Assembly (NCBI GenBank): GCA_020442505.1
Contig: JAGRJZ010000176.1
Span: 1-5,975, forward strand
DNA: 5,975 nucleotides
Direction of reading: 5' to 3'
Origin: Alphaproteobacteria bacterium
GTDB lineage: Bacteria > Pseudomonadota > Alphaproteobacteria > Micavibrionales > Micavibrionaceae
In this document: positions 1 to 5,975 of the stretch, piece by piece
Position numbering within the stretch: the first letter of the stretch is position 1
Layout of the letters: the number at the start of each line of letters is the position of its first letter
Notes under the pieces: generated by a model
What the model saw: the letters and a program-made list of their open reading frames with translations, nothing else
Databases searched by the model: none
What the model was told of the DNA's origin: nothing
Made by a program: the position numbers and the translations under genes

Positions 1-58
1 CTCATTCTCTTTTTTTTAGCATGAAAATGAAGTAGACTTTCTCTCCAATCGATTCTGA

Positions 59-73
59 CGGCCTTTTGGGCCG
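59..73 (+). other. Small GC hairpin in the chemoreceptor leader
   Basis: CGGCC (59-63) and GGCCG (69-73) form a perfect 5-bp stem around a TTTTG loop, ending 11 bases before the ribosome binding site. No T-tract follows, so it is not an intrinsic terminator. It could affect mRNA stability or translation, or be chance in GC-rich DNA. The rest of 1-58 holds an eight-T run (10-17) and no promoter I can support. Confidence 0.3.
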
Positions 74-84
74 CTCGCTTCATC

Positions 85-93
85 AGGGGGAGA
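85..93 (+). promoter_or_regulatory. Strong ribosome binding site for the chemoreceptor
   Basis: The purine run AGGGGGAGA lies 7 bases before the ATG at 101. It is a good match to the anti-Shine-Dalgarno sequence and fixes the start codon. Confidence 0.7.
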
Positions 94-100
94 ACATCGC

Positions 101-1447
101 ATGACATCGGAAGACGCTACGTCTGGAACCGCTCAGACAAACGGATCCTTGTTCAATGAAATCAAGGCGGCGATCGAACACATCGCCGCGGGACATTATA
201 GCAAGGTTTCTTGCTCGGATCCGACCTATGATGACATGCTGCAAGACATTAGAGACAAGCTGATGAAGGCCGAAGAAGAAGACCTGCGGCGCGCTGTCGG
301 CCTGTCGATCAGCATCAACGACGCCGTCACCGCCGGTGCGGAGATGGCTCGCGGCGCCCAGGAGATCAATGAAAAAAGCAACGGTATGGCAGCCACGGTG
401 CAAGAACTTACGACTTCTGTAGAAAACATCTACTCCAACACCGAAACCGTAGCCCAGGAAACGGACGAAATGCTTGCCATTGCGCAGCGCGGGATGCAAT
501 CGACCGCAAACGCCGTCAAAACGATGGAAGACGTCCACCGCGTCACGGGAGAAACCGTCACGAAAATCGAAAGTCTGGCCGATGCCACGCGCCAGATATC
601 GGCGGTTTTGGGATTTATCTCGGATATCGCCGATCAGACAAACCTTCTGGCTTTGAACGCGACGATCGAAGCCGCCCGGGCCGGGGAAGCCGGAAAGGGT
701 TTCGCAGTGGTCGCGGGAGAGGTCAAACAGCTCGCCACGAAGACAAACGAATCGGCCAAAGACATCCGCGGCAAAATCAAATTCCTGACGAATCAGACGA
801 ACGCGATCAACGAGATGATGCAAAGGGTTCCCGAAATCGTCGAGCAAGGACAGAATACCCTGAACAACACCCGGGAAGAAATGGGAAATATTTCCTCCCT
901 TGCAAGCGTGATCACAGGAAAAATCCGCAACGTCGCGGATATTCTCTCTGAACAGAAAGCCGCCACGAACGAAGTCGCGGAAGGAGCTGTCAAAATATCT
1001 GAATTAGCGGACAATAATCTCCGTGAACTGGATGCAACGCTGGACGCGATGGACACGGCCGAAAAATTGCTCTTGCAACAAACGCAGTATTTCACCTCGC
1101 GGGACGTACCGAATCTGACCATCCATCTTGCGAAATCGGATCACGTCATTTGGAAAAAGAGACTGGCGAACATGCTCGTCGGGCGGGAAACACTTAACCC
1201 GGACGAATTGTCCAATCACCATAGCTGCCGCCTTGGCAAGTGGTATTACGCGATCGGGCGCGAGGATTTCGGCAAACATCCTGCCTATAGCAGCTTGGAA
1301 CCGCCGCATGAACGGGTCCACAAACACGGGATCGCGGCAGCAAGGCGTTATGCCGCTGGCGATCTGGCCGGGGCGATTGAGGAAGTCAAAATCGTCACTC
1401 AGGAATCCAAAGAAGTCTTGAAATACCTTGATGAGCTTCTGAAATAA
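101..1447 (+). CDS. Cytoplasmic methyl-accepting chemotaxis protein with C-terminal CZB zinc-binding domain
   Basis: This 448-residue chemoreceptor would pass a signal to CheA/CheW to bias flagellar rotation. It has no hydrophobic segment long enough to cross a membrane, so it is predicted to be soluble. Residues about 17-60 form a short helical start with a weak HAMP-like look (IAAGHY then a D-rich turn). Residues about 60-330 are the coiled-coil signalling domain, whose hairpin tip is clear at about 173-212 (DQTNLLALNATIEAARAGEAG, with VAGEV where enteric receptors have VADEV). Residues about 335-445 are a CZB domain with every expected ligand: H348-x2-W351, C376-R-L-G-K-W381, and H403-x3-H407. 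In known CZB proteins three His and one Cys bind zinc and respond to zinc or hypochlorous acid; the ligand here is inferred. There is no C-terminal CheR/CheB-tethering pentapeptide. An AGGGGGAGA ribosome site (85-93) supports this start. No che gene is adjacent. Confidence 0.96.
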   Translation: MTSEDATSGTAQTNGSLFNEIKAAIEHIAAGHYSKVSCSDPTYDDMLQDIRDKLMKAEEEDLRRAVGLSISINDAVTAGAEMARGAQEINEKSNGMAATVQELTTSVENIYSNTETVAQETDEMLAIAQRGMQSTANAVKTMEDVHRVTGETVTKIESLADATRQISAVLGFISDIADQTNLLALNATIEAARAGEAGKGFAVVAGEVKQLATKTNESAKDIRGKIKFLTNQTNAINEMMQRVPEIVEQGQNTLNNTREEMGNISSLASVITGKIRNVADILSEQKAATNEVAEGAVKISELADNNLRELDATLDAMDTAEKLLLQQTQYFTSRDVPNLTIHLAKSDHVIWKKRLANMLVGRETLNPDELSNHHSCRLGKWYYAIGREDFGKHPAYSSLEPPHERVHKHGIAAARRYAAGDLAGAIEEVKIVTQESKEVLKYLDELLK

Positions 1448-1489
1448 CGGCGATCTGAAAAAGAGGATGATCTTTCTGCCTGAGACCGT

Positions 1490-1495
1490 TATAAT
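1490..1495 (+). promoter_or_regulatory. Possible sigma-70-type -10 element upstream of the pilus-domain gene
   Basis: A perfect TATAAT sits 42 bases before the ATG at 1538, in the 90-base gap after the chemoreceptor. It would place a transcript start near 1502. No good -35 hexamer is found 16-18 bases upstream, and there is no TG extended -10, so this is only a candidate. If real, it separates this gene and those downstream from the chemoreceptor. Confidence 0.3.
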
Positions 1496-1537
1496 GGGGA
1501 CCGGACTATCCCTTCACTCATTCCCGTTTTCGACGGT

Positions 1538-2161
1538 ATGGCCATGACCTCTTTTTTCAGACGACCGCTTTTTTCGTTTTGTCTTATCGCCGCTTTCAGC
1601 GCGCCGCCTGCTTTTGCGCAAAGCGGGACCGGGTTTTCCGGTCTTATGCCGCCACAACCCGACGCGACGGTGACCGTCACCGCGGACACGGACGGCGCCT
1701 ATGCGCCAAGCGACGAAGATACGGCCTATCCCCCGATCCGCCTGACGCCCGACAAATCGGAACTCCTCCGGCTAAAACGGGAAGCACACAGCGTCATCAT
1801 CGGGAACCCGGTTCACCTGAACATCCTGATGGACTCGCAAAAGCGCCTGATTCTTGTCCCGCGGGAGCCGGGCGCGACATATTTCACCGTTCTCGATGAT
1901 GCGGGCGCGATTCTTATGCAGCGCCACGTGATCGTCGCCGCGCCGAAGGAGGACTATATTCGCGTTCGCCGCACCTGCATGAACATGGAAGAAAGCACCG
2001 GCTGTCAGGCGACCCGGGTCTATTATTGCCCGGACATGTGTCACGAGATCGCCGTCGGCGTTGTTGAAGAGAAAAAGGGCGCCGCGAACAGTGCCGCGAC
2101 AGCAGCCGACAACGCGTCTGACATGGCCGGCGGCACGCCTGCGGGGGATCCGCTGCAATAA
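1538..2161 (+). CDS. Secreted protein with pilus-formation (CpaC/RcpA-type) N-terminal domain and four-cysteine tail
   Basis: This 207-residue protein begins with a classic signal peptide: a basic FRRP stretch, a hydrophobic core, and a likely cut after AFA at 27. A Thr/Asp/Pro-rich linker follows (28-70). Residues about 73-135 match the Pfam-type pilus formation N-terminal domain in character: a leading LLRLKREAHSVIIGNP, then RLILV, PGATYFTVLD and a closing hydrophobic strand. This domain normally precedes the secretin in CpaC/RcpA of Tad (Flp) pili, but here no secretin follows. The tail carries four cysteines (C147, C156, C164, C168, with YYCPDMCHE) that could form disulfides in the periplasm, then an Ala/Gly-rich disordered end. 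ATG at 1544 is an alternative start; neither has a strong ribosome site, and a stop at 1481 limits extension. The role is inferred to be in the envelope, perhaps with the TPR lipoprotein 49 bases downstream. Confidence 0.85.
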   Translation: MAMTSFFRRPLFSFCLIAAFSAPPAFAQSGTGFSGLMPPQPDATVTVTADTDGAYAPSDEDTAYPPIRLTPDKSELLRLKREAHSVIIGNPVHLNILMDSQKRLILVPREPGATYFTVLDDAGAILMQRHVIVAAPKEDYIRVRRTCMNMEESTGCQATRVYYCPDMCHEIAVGVVEEKKGAANSAATAADNASDMAGGTPAGDPLQ

Positions 2162-2196
2162 TCATCATTATCCGCTTCATTTCAAGAATCTTGCGC

Positions 2197-2202
2197 AGGG
2201 AG
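2197..2202 (+). promoter_or_regulatory. Ribosome binding site that fixes the TPR lipoprotein start
   Basis: AGGGAG lies 8 bases before the ATG at 2211. It supports that start over the in-frame ATG at 2061, which falls inside the preceding gene and would bury the lipoprotein signal. Confidence 0.65.
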
Positions 2203-2210
2203 CTCCTTTC

Positions 2211-2975
2211 ATGACATGCACAGGCCATTGCCGGTTTCGCCCTTTCTTTCTCGCCGGCGCAAGCGTTCTCTTACTCTCCGCCCTAACGGCCTGCCAGACG
2301 ACAGGCGCAGGCACAACGAGCGATCGCAACGCCAAGATCGATTCCATCCTGGAGCGCGCAGCCCAGCGCAGCACCGAAAACGGCCGGACCGGGGAGACGC
2401 TTTCCCTGCTGGAACGGCTGTATAATCGCGACCCGGCGGACCCGTCCATCGCTCTGCGTTACGGATCGGCCTTGCGGGAAGCCGGCTACCCGACCCGGGC
2501 TGCTCTGGTGATCGAACCGCTGGCCCGGGATGAAAAAGCCGAAAACACCGCCGCCAAGATGGAATACGCCGCCATCGCCGCCGCAACGGGCGACTACCTG
2601 ACCAGCGAGGATTTTGCTCGCCAGGCCGTGGTGCTGGAGCCCGAATCCGGTCGCGCCTACCATTTGCTGGGAATCGCTCTGGACGCGCAAGGCCACCACA
2701 AACAGGCCGAAGTCGCCTTCCGCAAGGCGCTTGATTTATGGGAGGGCAATCCCGGTACGGTGCTGAACAATCTGGGGCTCAACCTTGCCTCCCAGGGTTT
2801 CCTGGACGAGGCGCTGGACGTATTACGAAAAGCACAGGCCGCAGCGCCCAACCGGACGGAGATCGAGCGCAATCTGCGCATCGTCTCCGCGCTGCAAGCT
2901 CCGATGCCGGAGGGAGACTGGGCCCAACCACCCATACCGGCCCGCAAGCCCGATGCCCCGGTACAGACAGGATAA
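2211..2975 (+). CDS. TPR-repeat outer-membrane lipoprotein, TadD-like
   Basis: This 254-residue protein has a lipoprotein signal: arginines near the start, a hydrophobic core (about 12-24) and the lipobox LTAC ending at C28. Q29 follows rather than Asp, which favours export to the outer membrane. The rest is helical tetratricopeptide repeats at roughly 77-110, 113-144, 147-180 and 181-214, the clearest being AYHLLGIALDAQGHHKQAE and the following NNLGLNLASQGFLDEALDV. A Pro-rich tail (about 231-254) ends it. TadD-type lipoproteins help the Tad secretin assemble in the outer membrane; that role is inferred from architecture and from the pilus-domain gene just upstream. Other TPR lipoproteins (PilF/PilW, NlpI-like) have similar build, so the exact family is not certain. 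It probably shares a transcript with the genes on either side (gaps of 49 and 32 bases). Confidence 0.88.
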   Translation: MTCTGHCRFRPFFLAGASVLLLSALTACQTTGAGTTSDRNAKIDSILERAAQRSTENGRTGETLSLLERLYNRDPADPSIALRYGSALREAGYPTRAALVIEPLARDEKAENTAAKMEYAAIAAATGDYLTSEDFARQAVVLEPESGRAYHLLGIALDAQGHHKQAEVAFRKALDLWEGNPGTVLNNLGLNLASQGFLDEALDVLRKAQAAAPNRTEIERNLRIVSALQAPMPEGDWAQPPIPARKPDAPVQTG

Positions 2976-2991
2976 AAGACACGGACGGGAT

Positions 2992-2996
2992 AGGAG
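2992..2996 (+). promoter_or_regulatory. Ribosome binding site for the ferredoxin
   Basis: AGGAG sits 11 bases before the ATG at 3008, slightly long spacing. It supports starting here; the open frame runs back to 2738 inside the TPR gene, but that extension is not ferredoxin-like. Confidence 0.55.
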
Positions 2997-3007
2997 ACAA
3001 ACACCTC

Positions 3008-3346
3008 ATGACCGACGAAGAAGACCTGATCATCTATGTCACGGATTTTGACGGAACCGAACACGCCTTGGCGGCTCTGGACGGGTGGCGGGTAATGGAG
3101 ATTATCCGCGACCACGGTCTGCCGATCAAGGCCGAGTGCGGCGGGGCGTGTTCCTGCGCGACCTGCCACGTCTATGTGGATCCGGTCTGGCTGGACAAAA
3201 TCCCTGCCAAGCACGAGGAAGAGGAAGACATGTTGGACGCGGCGGTCGACGTGCACGACAATTCCCGCCTGTCCTGTCAAATCATCATGAACCCCGGGCT
3301 CAACGGTCTGAAGGTCGCGATGGCCCCGGGAAGCGAGAAAGACTAG
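3008..3346 (+). CDS. [2Fe-2S] ferredoxin, adrenodoxin / FdVI type
   Basis: This 112-residue soluble electron carrier has the full cluster motif of the vertebrate-type class: C44-x5-C50-x2-C53 and C90, with 36 residues between the last two, as in adrenodoxin. An additional C48 lies in the cluster loop (CGGACSCATCHVYV). The beta-grasp start (LIIYVTDFDGTEH) and the acidic stretch EEEEDMLD, the partner-binding helix in this family, are also present. The length is standard. Relatives pass electrons in iron-sulfur cluster assembly or to cytochrome P450s and other oxygenases; no such partner, and no isc gene, is in view, so the substrate is unknown. The stop codon is 2 bases before the next start, so the downstream membrane protein is probably translationally coupled. 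Confidence 0.95.
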   Translation: MTDEEDLIIYVTDFDGTEHALAALDGWRVMEIIRDHGLPIKAECGGACSCATCHVYVDPVWLDKIPAKHEEEEDMLDAAVDVHDNSRLSCQIIMNPGLNGLKVAMAPGSEKD

Positions 3347-3348
3347 CC

Positions 3349-3654
3349 ATGGCCTCCGCCTTGAAAATCCTTGCCTTCCTTCTCGTCGCGGCAATCGGCG
3401 CGTTCGTTACCCCGTTTCTGGCCCAGATCGGTCTTGCGAGCGGTTTTATCCCGACGGACGCGGGAAATCCTTTGACGCGGCAGCTTATTTTCTGGCTCGG
3501 TGGCGGCGGATGGTGGGTGTGGATCGTCTGCGCGCTGGCGGCTTTGCTGTTTTTCTTCATCGAAAGCCGTCTGCGCCTTTTGTTTCTCAGCCTGCCTTTT
3601 ATCGGCCCTCTTCTCTACGGGCTGGGCGTACTCTTCTTTTTTCAGGGCGGGTAG
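3349..3654 (+). CDS. Small three-helix inner-membrane protein of unknown function
   Basis: I do not recognise this 101-residue protein. It has three hydrophobic segments at about 5-25, 47-70 and 77-98, with a short polar loop at about 33-45 (IPTDAGNPLTRQ), a GGGGWW turn at 51-56 and a basic-acidic break (ESRLR) between helices two and three. It has no cysteine pair, histidine cluster or other cofactor motif; the single Cys (C61) lies in a helix. The start ATG follows the ferredoxin stop by 2 bases with only a weak purine-rich ribosome site, which suggests reinitiation after ferredoxin translation. That it is a real gene rests on the coupling, its consistent hydrophobic pattern and the clean end just before the convergent murI. 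A link to ferredoxin function is inference only. Confidence 0.75.
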   Translation: MASALKILAFLLVAAIGAFVTPFLAQIGLASGFIPTDAGNPLTRQLIFWLGGGGWWVWIVCALAALLFFFIESRLRLLFLSLPFIGPLLYGLGVLFFFQGG

Positions 3655-3687
3655 CCGTCCCCCCTTCCCTCAGGCCGCGACGGCCTG
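3645..3687. terminator. Two GC hairpins at the convergent gene junction, possible bidirectional transcription end
   Basis: Only 15 bases separate the stop of the membrane protein gene and the stop of murI. On the plus strand GGGCGG (3645-3650) can pair with CCGTCC (3655-3660, one G-U) around the stop codon. CAGGCCG (3671-3677) and CGGCCTG (3681-3687) form a perfect 7-bp stem with a 3-base loop that includes part of the murI stop. Neither stem is followed by a T-tract on either strand, so intrinsic termination is doubtful. Confidence 0.3.
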
Positions 3688-4476
3688 CTCCATGGACAAA
3701 GCGGGATCGCCGAATAACGCCCCCGCATGCGCCGTGTAGTGTTCCGTTACGTCGGTCGCGAAAAACCGCAGCGCCCCGTTGCAGGACAGCGCGGTTTCAA
3801 TCTCCGGATGGCGATGCAAATAATCCGCAAGCTTGCCGGGCACGATTTCGTCCTGAGAGAGAATATCTACTTCCGGCCCGACGATCGCCGCGATCTGGGG
3901 CTTTAAATACGGATAATGCGTACAACCCAGAATAAGCGAATCGATCCGCTGCGCCATGAGGGGCGCCAGATAGCTTTCCAACGGCTCGGCGATCCAACGG
4001 CCGCCGCCATGCTCGATCAACGGGACCAGAAGCGGCGCGGCCTGCGCGAACAAGGCGATCGCGGGGTCAAGCTTCGTCAACTCCTCCGCATAGATTCCGC
4101 ACGCCGCGATCCGCTGGGTCGCCAGCAGCCCGATCCGCCGGTGCCGCCGGTCCAGCGCCTCCTCCAACGTTGGGACGATCACCCCCAAAATCCGGCGATC
4201 CGGATAACGCGCCGGCAGATAATCCCGCTGCAAACGGCGCAGCGCGGCGGCGCTGGCGCTGTTGCACGCGACGATCACCAGTTTGCAATCCTGCGTCCCG
4301 AGCAAAAAATCCATCGCTCTTTCGGTGTAATGATACAGCGCGTCCGCCGACCGCCCGCCATAGGGCATATGAAGCGTATCCCCCAGATACACAAGGTCGT
4401 AGCGGGGCAAATGCCGCCGAATGGCCCGAGCCATCAACACTCCGCCCAATCCGGAATCGAATATGCCGAGTTTCAT
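3670..4476 (-). CDS. murI: Glutamate racemase
   Basis: This 268-residue enzyme interconverts L- and D-glutamate without a cofactor, supplying D-glutamate for peptidoglycan precursors in the cytoplasm. The family signatures are all present: IFDSGLGG at 5-12 (D7, S8), LGDTLHMPYG at 31-40, the first catalytic cysteine C71 in ACNSAS (family usual ACNTAS), and the second, C185, in GCTHYP. The length is normal for the family. The Thr-to-Ser change next to C71 is conservative. The C-terminal part (LSQDEIVPGKLADYL, about 206-220) differs from the more common DSA-type sequence, but the catalytic parts are intact. The ATG lies 2 bases after the trkA stop, and a ribosome-like AGGTGG is 13 bases upstream inside trkA, so the two are probably co-transcribed and coupled. 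Confidence 0.95.
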   Translation of the reverse strand: MKLGIFDSGLGGVLMARAIRRHLPRYDLVYLGDTLHMPYGGRSADALYHYTERAMDFLLGTQDCKLVIVACNSASAAALRRLQRDYLPARYPDRRILGVIVPTLEEALDRRHRRIGLLATQRIAACGIYAEELTKLDPAIALFAQAAPLLVPLIEHGGGRWIAEPLESYLAPLMAQRIDSLILGCTHYPYLKPQIAAIVGPEVDILSQDEIVPGKLADYLHRHPEIETALSCNGALRFFATDVTEHYTAHAGALFGDPALSMEQAVAA

Positions 4477-4478
4477 GT

Positions 4479-5855
4479 CTAAAACAAATCCACCTGAACG
4501 GAAAACATCTGTTCCATTTTTCTTGCCTGTTCTCGTGCCGCGAGCATCATCACGTGATCGCCCGGCCGGATGACGAAGTCGGGACGGGGCAGGATGACCC
4601 GGTCCTCACGCATGATCATCGCGACCGCGACGTCCTTGGGCAGCTTCAGATCGGACACCGCCACGTTCGCCAGGGGAATCGTCTCGGAGACCTCCGCCTC
4701 GATAATCTCCGCCAGCCCGCCGCGCAGGGAATGAAGCGCCTTGATCCGGCCGCGGCGGACGTGCTGCATGATCGTCGAAACCGTGGAGGAACGCGGCGAG
4801 ACCGTCGCGTCGATCCCCAGCGGTCCGGTCATATTCGCGTAAGACGGGTTGTTCACCAACGCGATCACCCGCTGGCAACCATGCTGTTTCGCCATCAGAG
4901 AGCTCAGAATATTCGTCTCGTCGTCGTTCGTGACCGCGATCAGGGTTTCGGTATGGTCCATGCCGGCTTCGCGCATCAAGGACGCGTTCAGAATATTTCC
5001 GTGCAGGACGACAATGTCGGGCATGGCTTTGCTGATCTCCACGGCGCGGTTTTCGTCGACCTCCACCAGCTTGATCCGCACGTCTTTATGCTCTTCCCTG
5101 ATCAGACGCACCAGATTCATCCCGACATTCCCGCCACCGACGATAGTAATCTGGCGGGCCTTGTGCTCTTCATGTCCGAACACCGCCATCGCCCGGGGCA
5201 CGTGATCCGCGTCGCTGAAGAAAAAGACTTCGTCCCCGGCCTGTATCTGATCGTCGGGACCGGCCAGAAACATGGCCCCCTTGCGCAATATGGCGGCAAT
5301 TTCGATGCACAGATCGGGAAAGGTCCCGTGCAGTTGCTCCAGCTGCATGTTCAAAAGCGGGCAAGCCTCGTCGCACATGACCCCGACCAGATACACCCGT
5401 CCCCGGGCCAGGGGAACGACGCTGGTCGTCCCGGGAATACGGAGGCGCTGGCCGATTGAACGGGCGACTTCCCTTTCCGGAGAAATAATCACGTCGATCG
5501 GCATATGCGCGCGGCTGAACAAATTCGCCCATTCCGGACCCAGATAGCCCTTATTCCGGATGCGGGCGATTTTTTTTGGCACGCCGAACAGAGAGTGAGC
5601 CACCTGGCATGCGACCATATTGACCTCGTCCAGATCCGTAACCGCGACGATCAAATCCGCGTCCCGCGCGCCGGCGGCGGCCAGAACCTCCGGATCCGAG
5701 GCATGGCCGACCATTGCGTTGACGTCCAACGTCTCGCTCACCTCCTCGATCGCATTGCGATCCAGGTCAATGACCGTGACGTCGTTTTCCTCGCGCGCCA
5801 GATACGACGCGATACTGTATCCGACCTGTCCGGCTCCACAGATAATAACCCGCAT
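4479..5855 (-). CDS. trkA: Trk potassium uptake system regulatory NAD-binding subunit TrkA
   Basis: This 458-residue protein is the cytoplasmic regulator of Trk-type K+ transporters; it binds NAD(H) and gates the membrane channel subunit TrkH/TrkG, which is not in this window. It has the standard duplicated build: an RCK-N Rossmann domain starting RVIICGAGQVG (glycines at 7, 9 and 12) with an acidic strand end (VIDLD, about 28-32), an RCK-C domain at about 142-226, a second Rossmann domain at about 235-350 (GGGNVG at 240-245, LVEVDE at 263-268), and a second RCK-C at about 370-450. The length is as in E. coli TrkA. GGAGAG lies 7 bases before the ATG. The gene follows ntrX by 33 bases, an order common in alphaproteobacteria, and runs into murI. 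Confidence 0.97.
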   Translation of the reverse strand: MRVIICGAGQVGYSIASYLAREENDVTVIDLDRNAIEEVSETLDVNAMVGHASDPEVLAAAGARDADLIVAVTDLDEVNMVACQVAHSLFGVPKKIARIRNKGYLGPEWANLFSRAHMPIDVIISPEREVARSIGQRLRIPGTTSVVPLARGRVYLVGVMCDEACPLLNMQLEQLHGTFPDLCIEIAAILRKGAMFLAGPDDQIQAGDEVFFFSDADHVPRAMAVFGHEEHKARQITIVGGGNVGMNLVRLIREEHKDVRIKLVEVDENRAVEISKAMPDIVVLHGNILNASLMREAGMDHTETLIAVTNDDETNILSSLMAKQHGCQRVIALVNNPSYANMTGPLGIDATVSPRSSTVSTIMQHVRRGRIKALHSLRGGLAEIIEAEVSETIPLANVAVSDLKLPKDVAVAMIMREDRVILPRPDFVIRPGDHVMMLAAREQARKMEQMFSVQVDLF

Positions 5856-5862
5856 AAATGTG

Positions 5863-5870
5863 CTCTCCCC
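5863..5870 (-). promoter_or_regulatory. Ribosome binding site for trkA
   Basis: Read on the minus strand, GGGGAGAG ends 7 bases before the trkA ATG. It supports the annotated start, and no terminator-like hairpin is seen in the 33 bases between ntrX and trkA. Confidence 0.65.
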
Positions 5871-5888
5871 GCTTTCCCTTTGCTTGTC

Positions 5889-5975
5889 TCAAGCTGCTTC
5901 TTCGCGGCTTTCATTGTGCTTCGAGACCGTCGAAACGCCAAGCTGTTTTAATTTCCGGTGCAGGGCCGAACGTTC
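5889..5975 (-). CDS. ntrX: C-terminal end of an NtrX-type sigma-54-dependent response regulator (partial)
   Basis: Only the last 28 codons are in the window; the gene continues past position 5975. The visible sequence ERSALHRKLKQLGV is the recognition-helix end of the Fis-type helix-turn-helix that closes NtrC-family activators, followed by a short polar tail (STVSKHNESREEAA). NtrX, with its sensor kinase NtrY, controls nitrogen, redox and envelope genes in alphaproteobacteria. NtrX rather than NtrC is chosen because trkA directly follows, the usual alphaproteobacterial order ntrY-ntrX-trkA. The receiver and AAA+ domains cannot be seen, so another NtrC-family member remains possible. Confidence 0.8.
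   Translation of the reverse strand, partial: ERSALHRKLKQLGVSTVSKHNESREEAA

Noticed and set aside
21..35. Four-codon ORF (M-K-M-K-stop) in the chemoreceptor leader, as a possible leader peptide
   Set aside because: It is too short, with no ribosome site or attenuator structure linked to it; likely chance.
10..38. Possible promoter for the chemoreceptor (T-run as -35, TAGACT as -10)
   Set aside because: The -35 matches poorly, and no flagellar sigma-28 pattern is present; not better than chance.
83..847. Long 254-codon open frame on the minus strand opposite the chemoreceptor
   Set aside because: It mirrors the codon pattern of a certain gene, has no recognisable domain, and its composition is typical of an antisense shadow.
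2158..2171. ATAAT-CATC-ATTAT inverted repeat after the pilus-domain gene
   Set aside because: It is a 5-bp pure A/T stem with no T-tract, too weak to be a terminator or operator.
2061..2210. In-frame upstream extension of the TPR lipoprotein
   Set aside because: It overlaps the preceding gene by 101 bases, lacks a ribosome site, and would put 50 basic residues before an otherwise perfect lipoprotein signal.
2657..3394. Minus-strand open frame of 245 codons opposite the TPR and ferredoxin genes
   Set aside because: It is antisense to two recognisable genes and shows no protein family features.
4170..5459. Long 429-codon open frame on the plus strand opposite murI and trkA
   Set aside because: It lies antisense to two well-conserved genes, and its His/Arg/Asp-rich translation has no domain.

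Overview
The window reads as ordinary chromosome of an alphaproteobacterium with moderately high GC. The lineage signals are the ntrX-trkA gene order, a vertebrate-type [2Fe-2S] ferredoxin (adrenodoxin / Rhodobacter FdVI class), a soluble CZB chemoreceptor, and a Tad-pilus-type N-domain protein next to a TadD-like lipoprotein. The genus cannot be read from the sequence. There is no insertion sequence, phage gene, tRNA, rRNA or CRISPR array, and no gene-free stretch longer than about 100 bases.

Layout. Positions 1-100 are a leader with a T-run, a small GC hairpin and a strong ribosome binding site. Five plus-strand genes follow: a cytoplasmic methyl-accepting chemotaxis protein ending in a zinc-binding CZB domain (101-1447); a secreted protein with a pilus-formation N-terminal domain and a four-cysteine tail (1538-2161); a TPR lipoprotein resembling TadD (2211-2975); a [2Fe-2S] ferredoxin (3008-3346); and a 101-residue three-helix membrane protein (3349-3654). 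The minus strand carries, in transcription order, the last 28 codons of an NtrX-type response regulator (5975-5889), trkA (5855-4479) and the glutamate racemase gene murI (4476-3670). The two gene sets converge with only 15 bases between stop codons.

How the genes may work together. The minus-strand set looks like one transcript: ntrX and trkA are 33 bases apart, and trkA and murI only 2. It would join nitrogen/redox regulation, potassium uptake control and D-glutamate supply for peptidoglycan. On the plus strand, the secreted N-domain protein and the lipoprotein form a plausible envelope pair of Tad-secretion ancestry, without the secretin, ATPase or pilin genes in view. The ferredoxin and small membrane protein are tightly coupled. 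The chemoreceptor appears to be a separate unit.

Nothing here is a clearly new system. The least explained parts are the N-domain/TPR pair with its conserved-looking cysteine tail, and the small membrane protein coupled to the ferredoxin.
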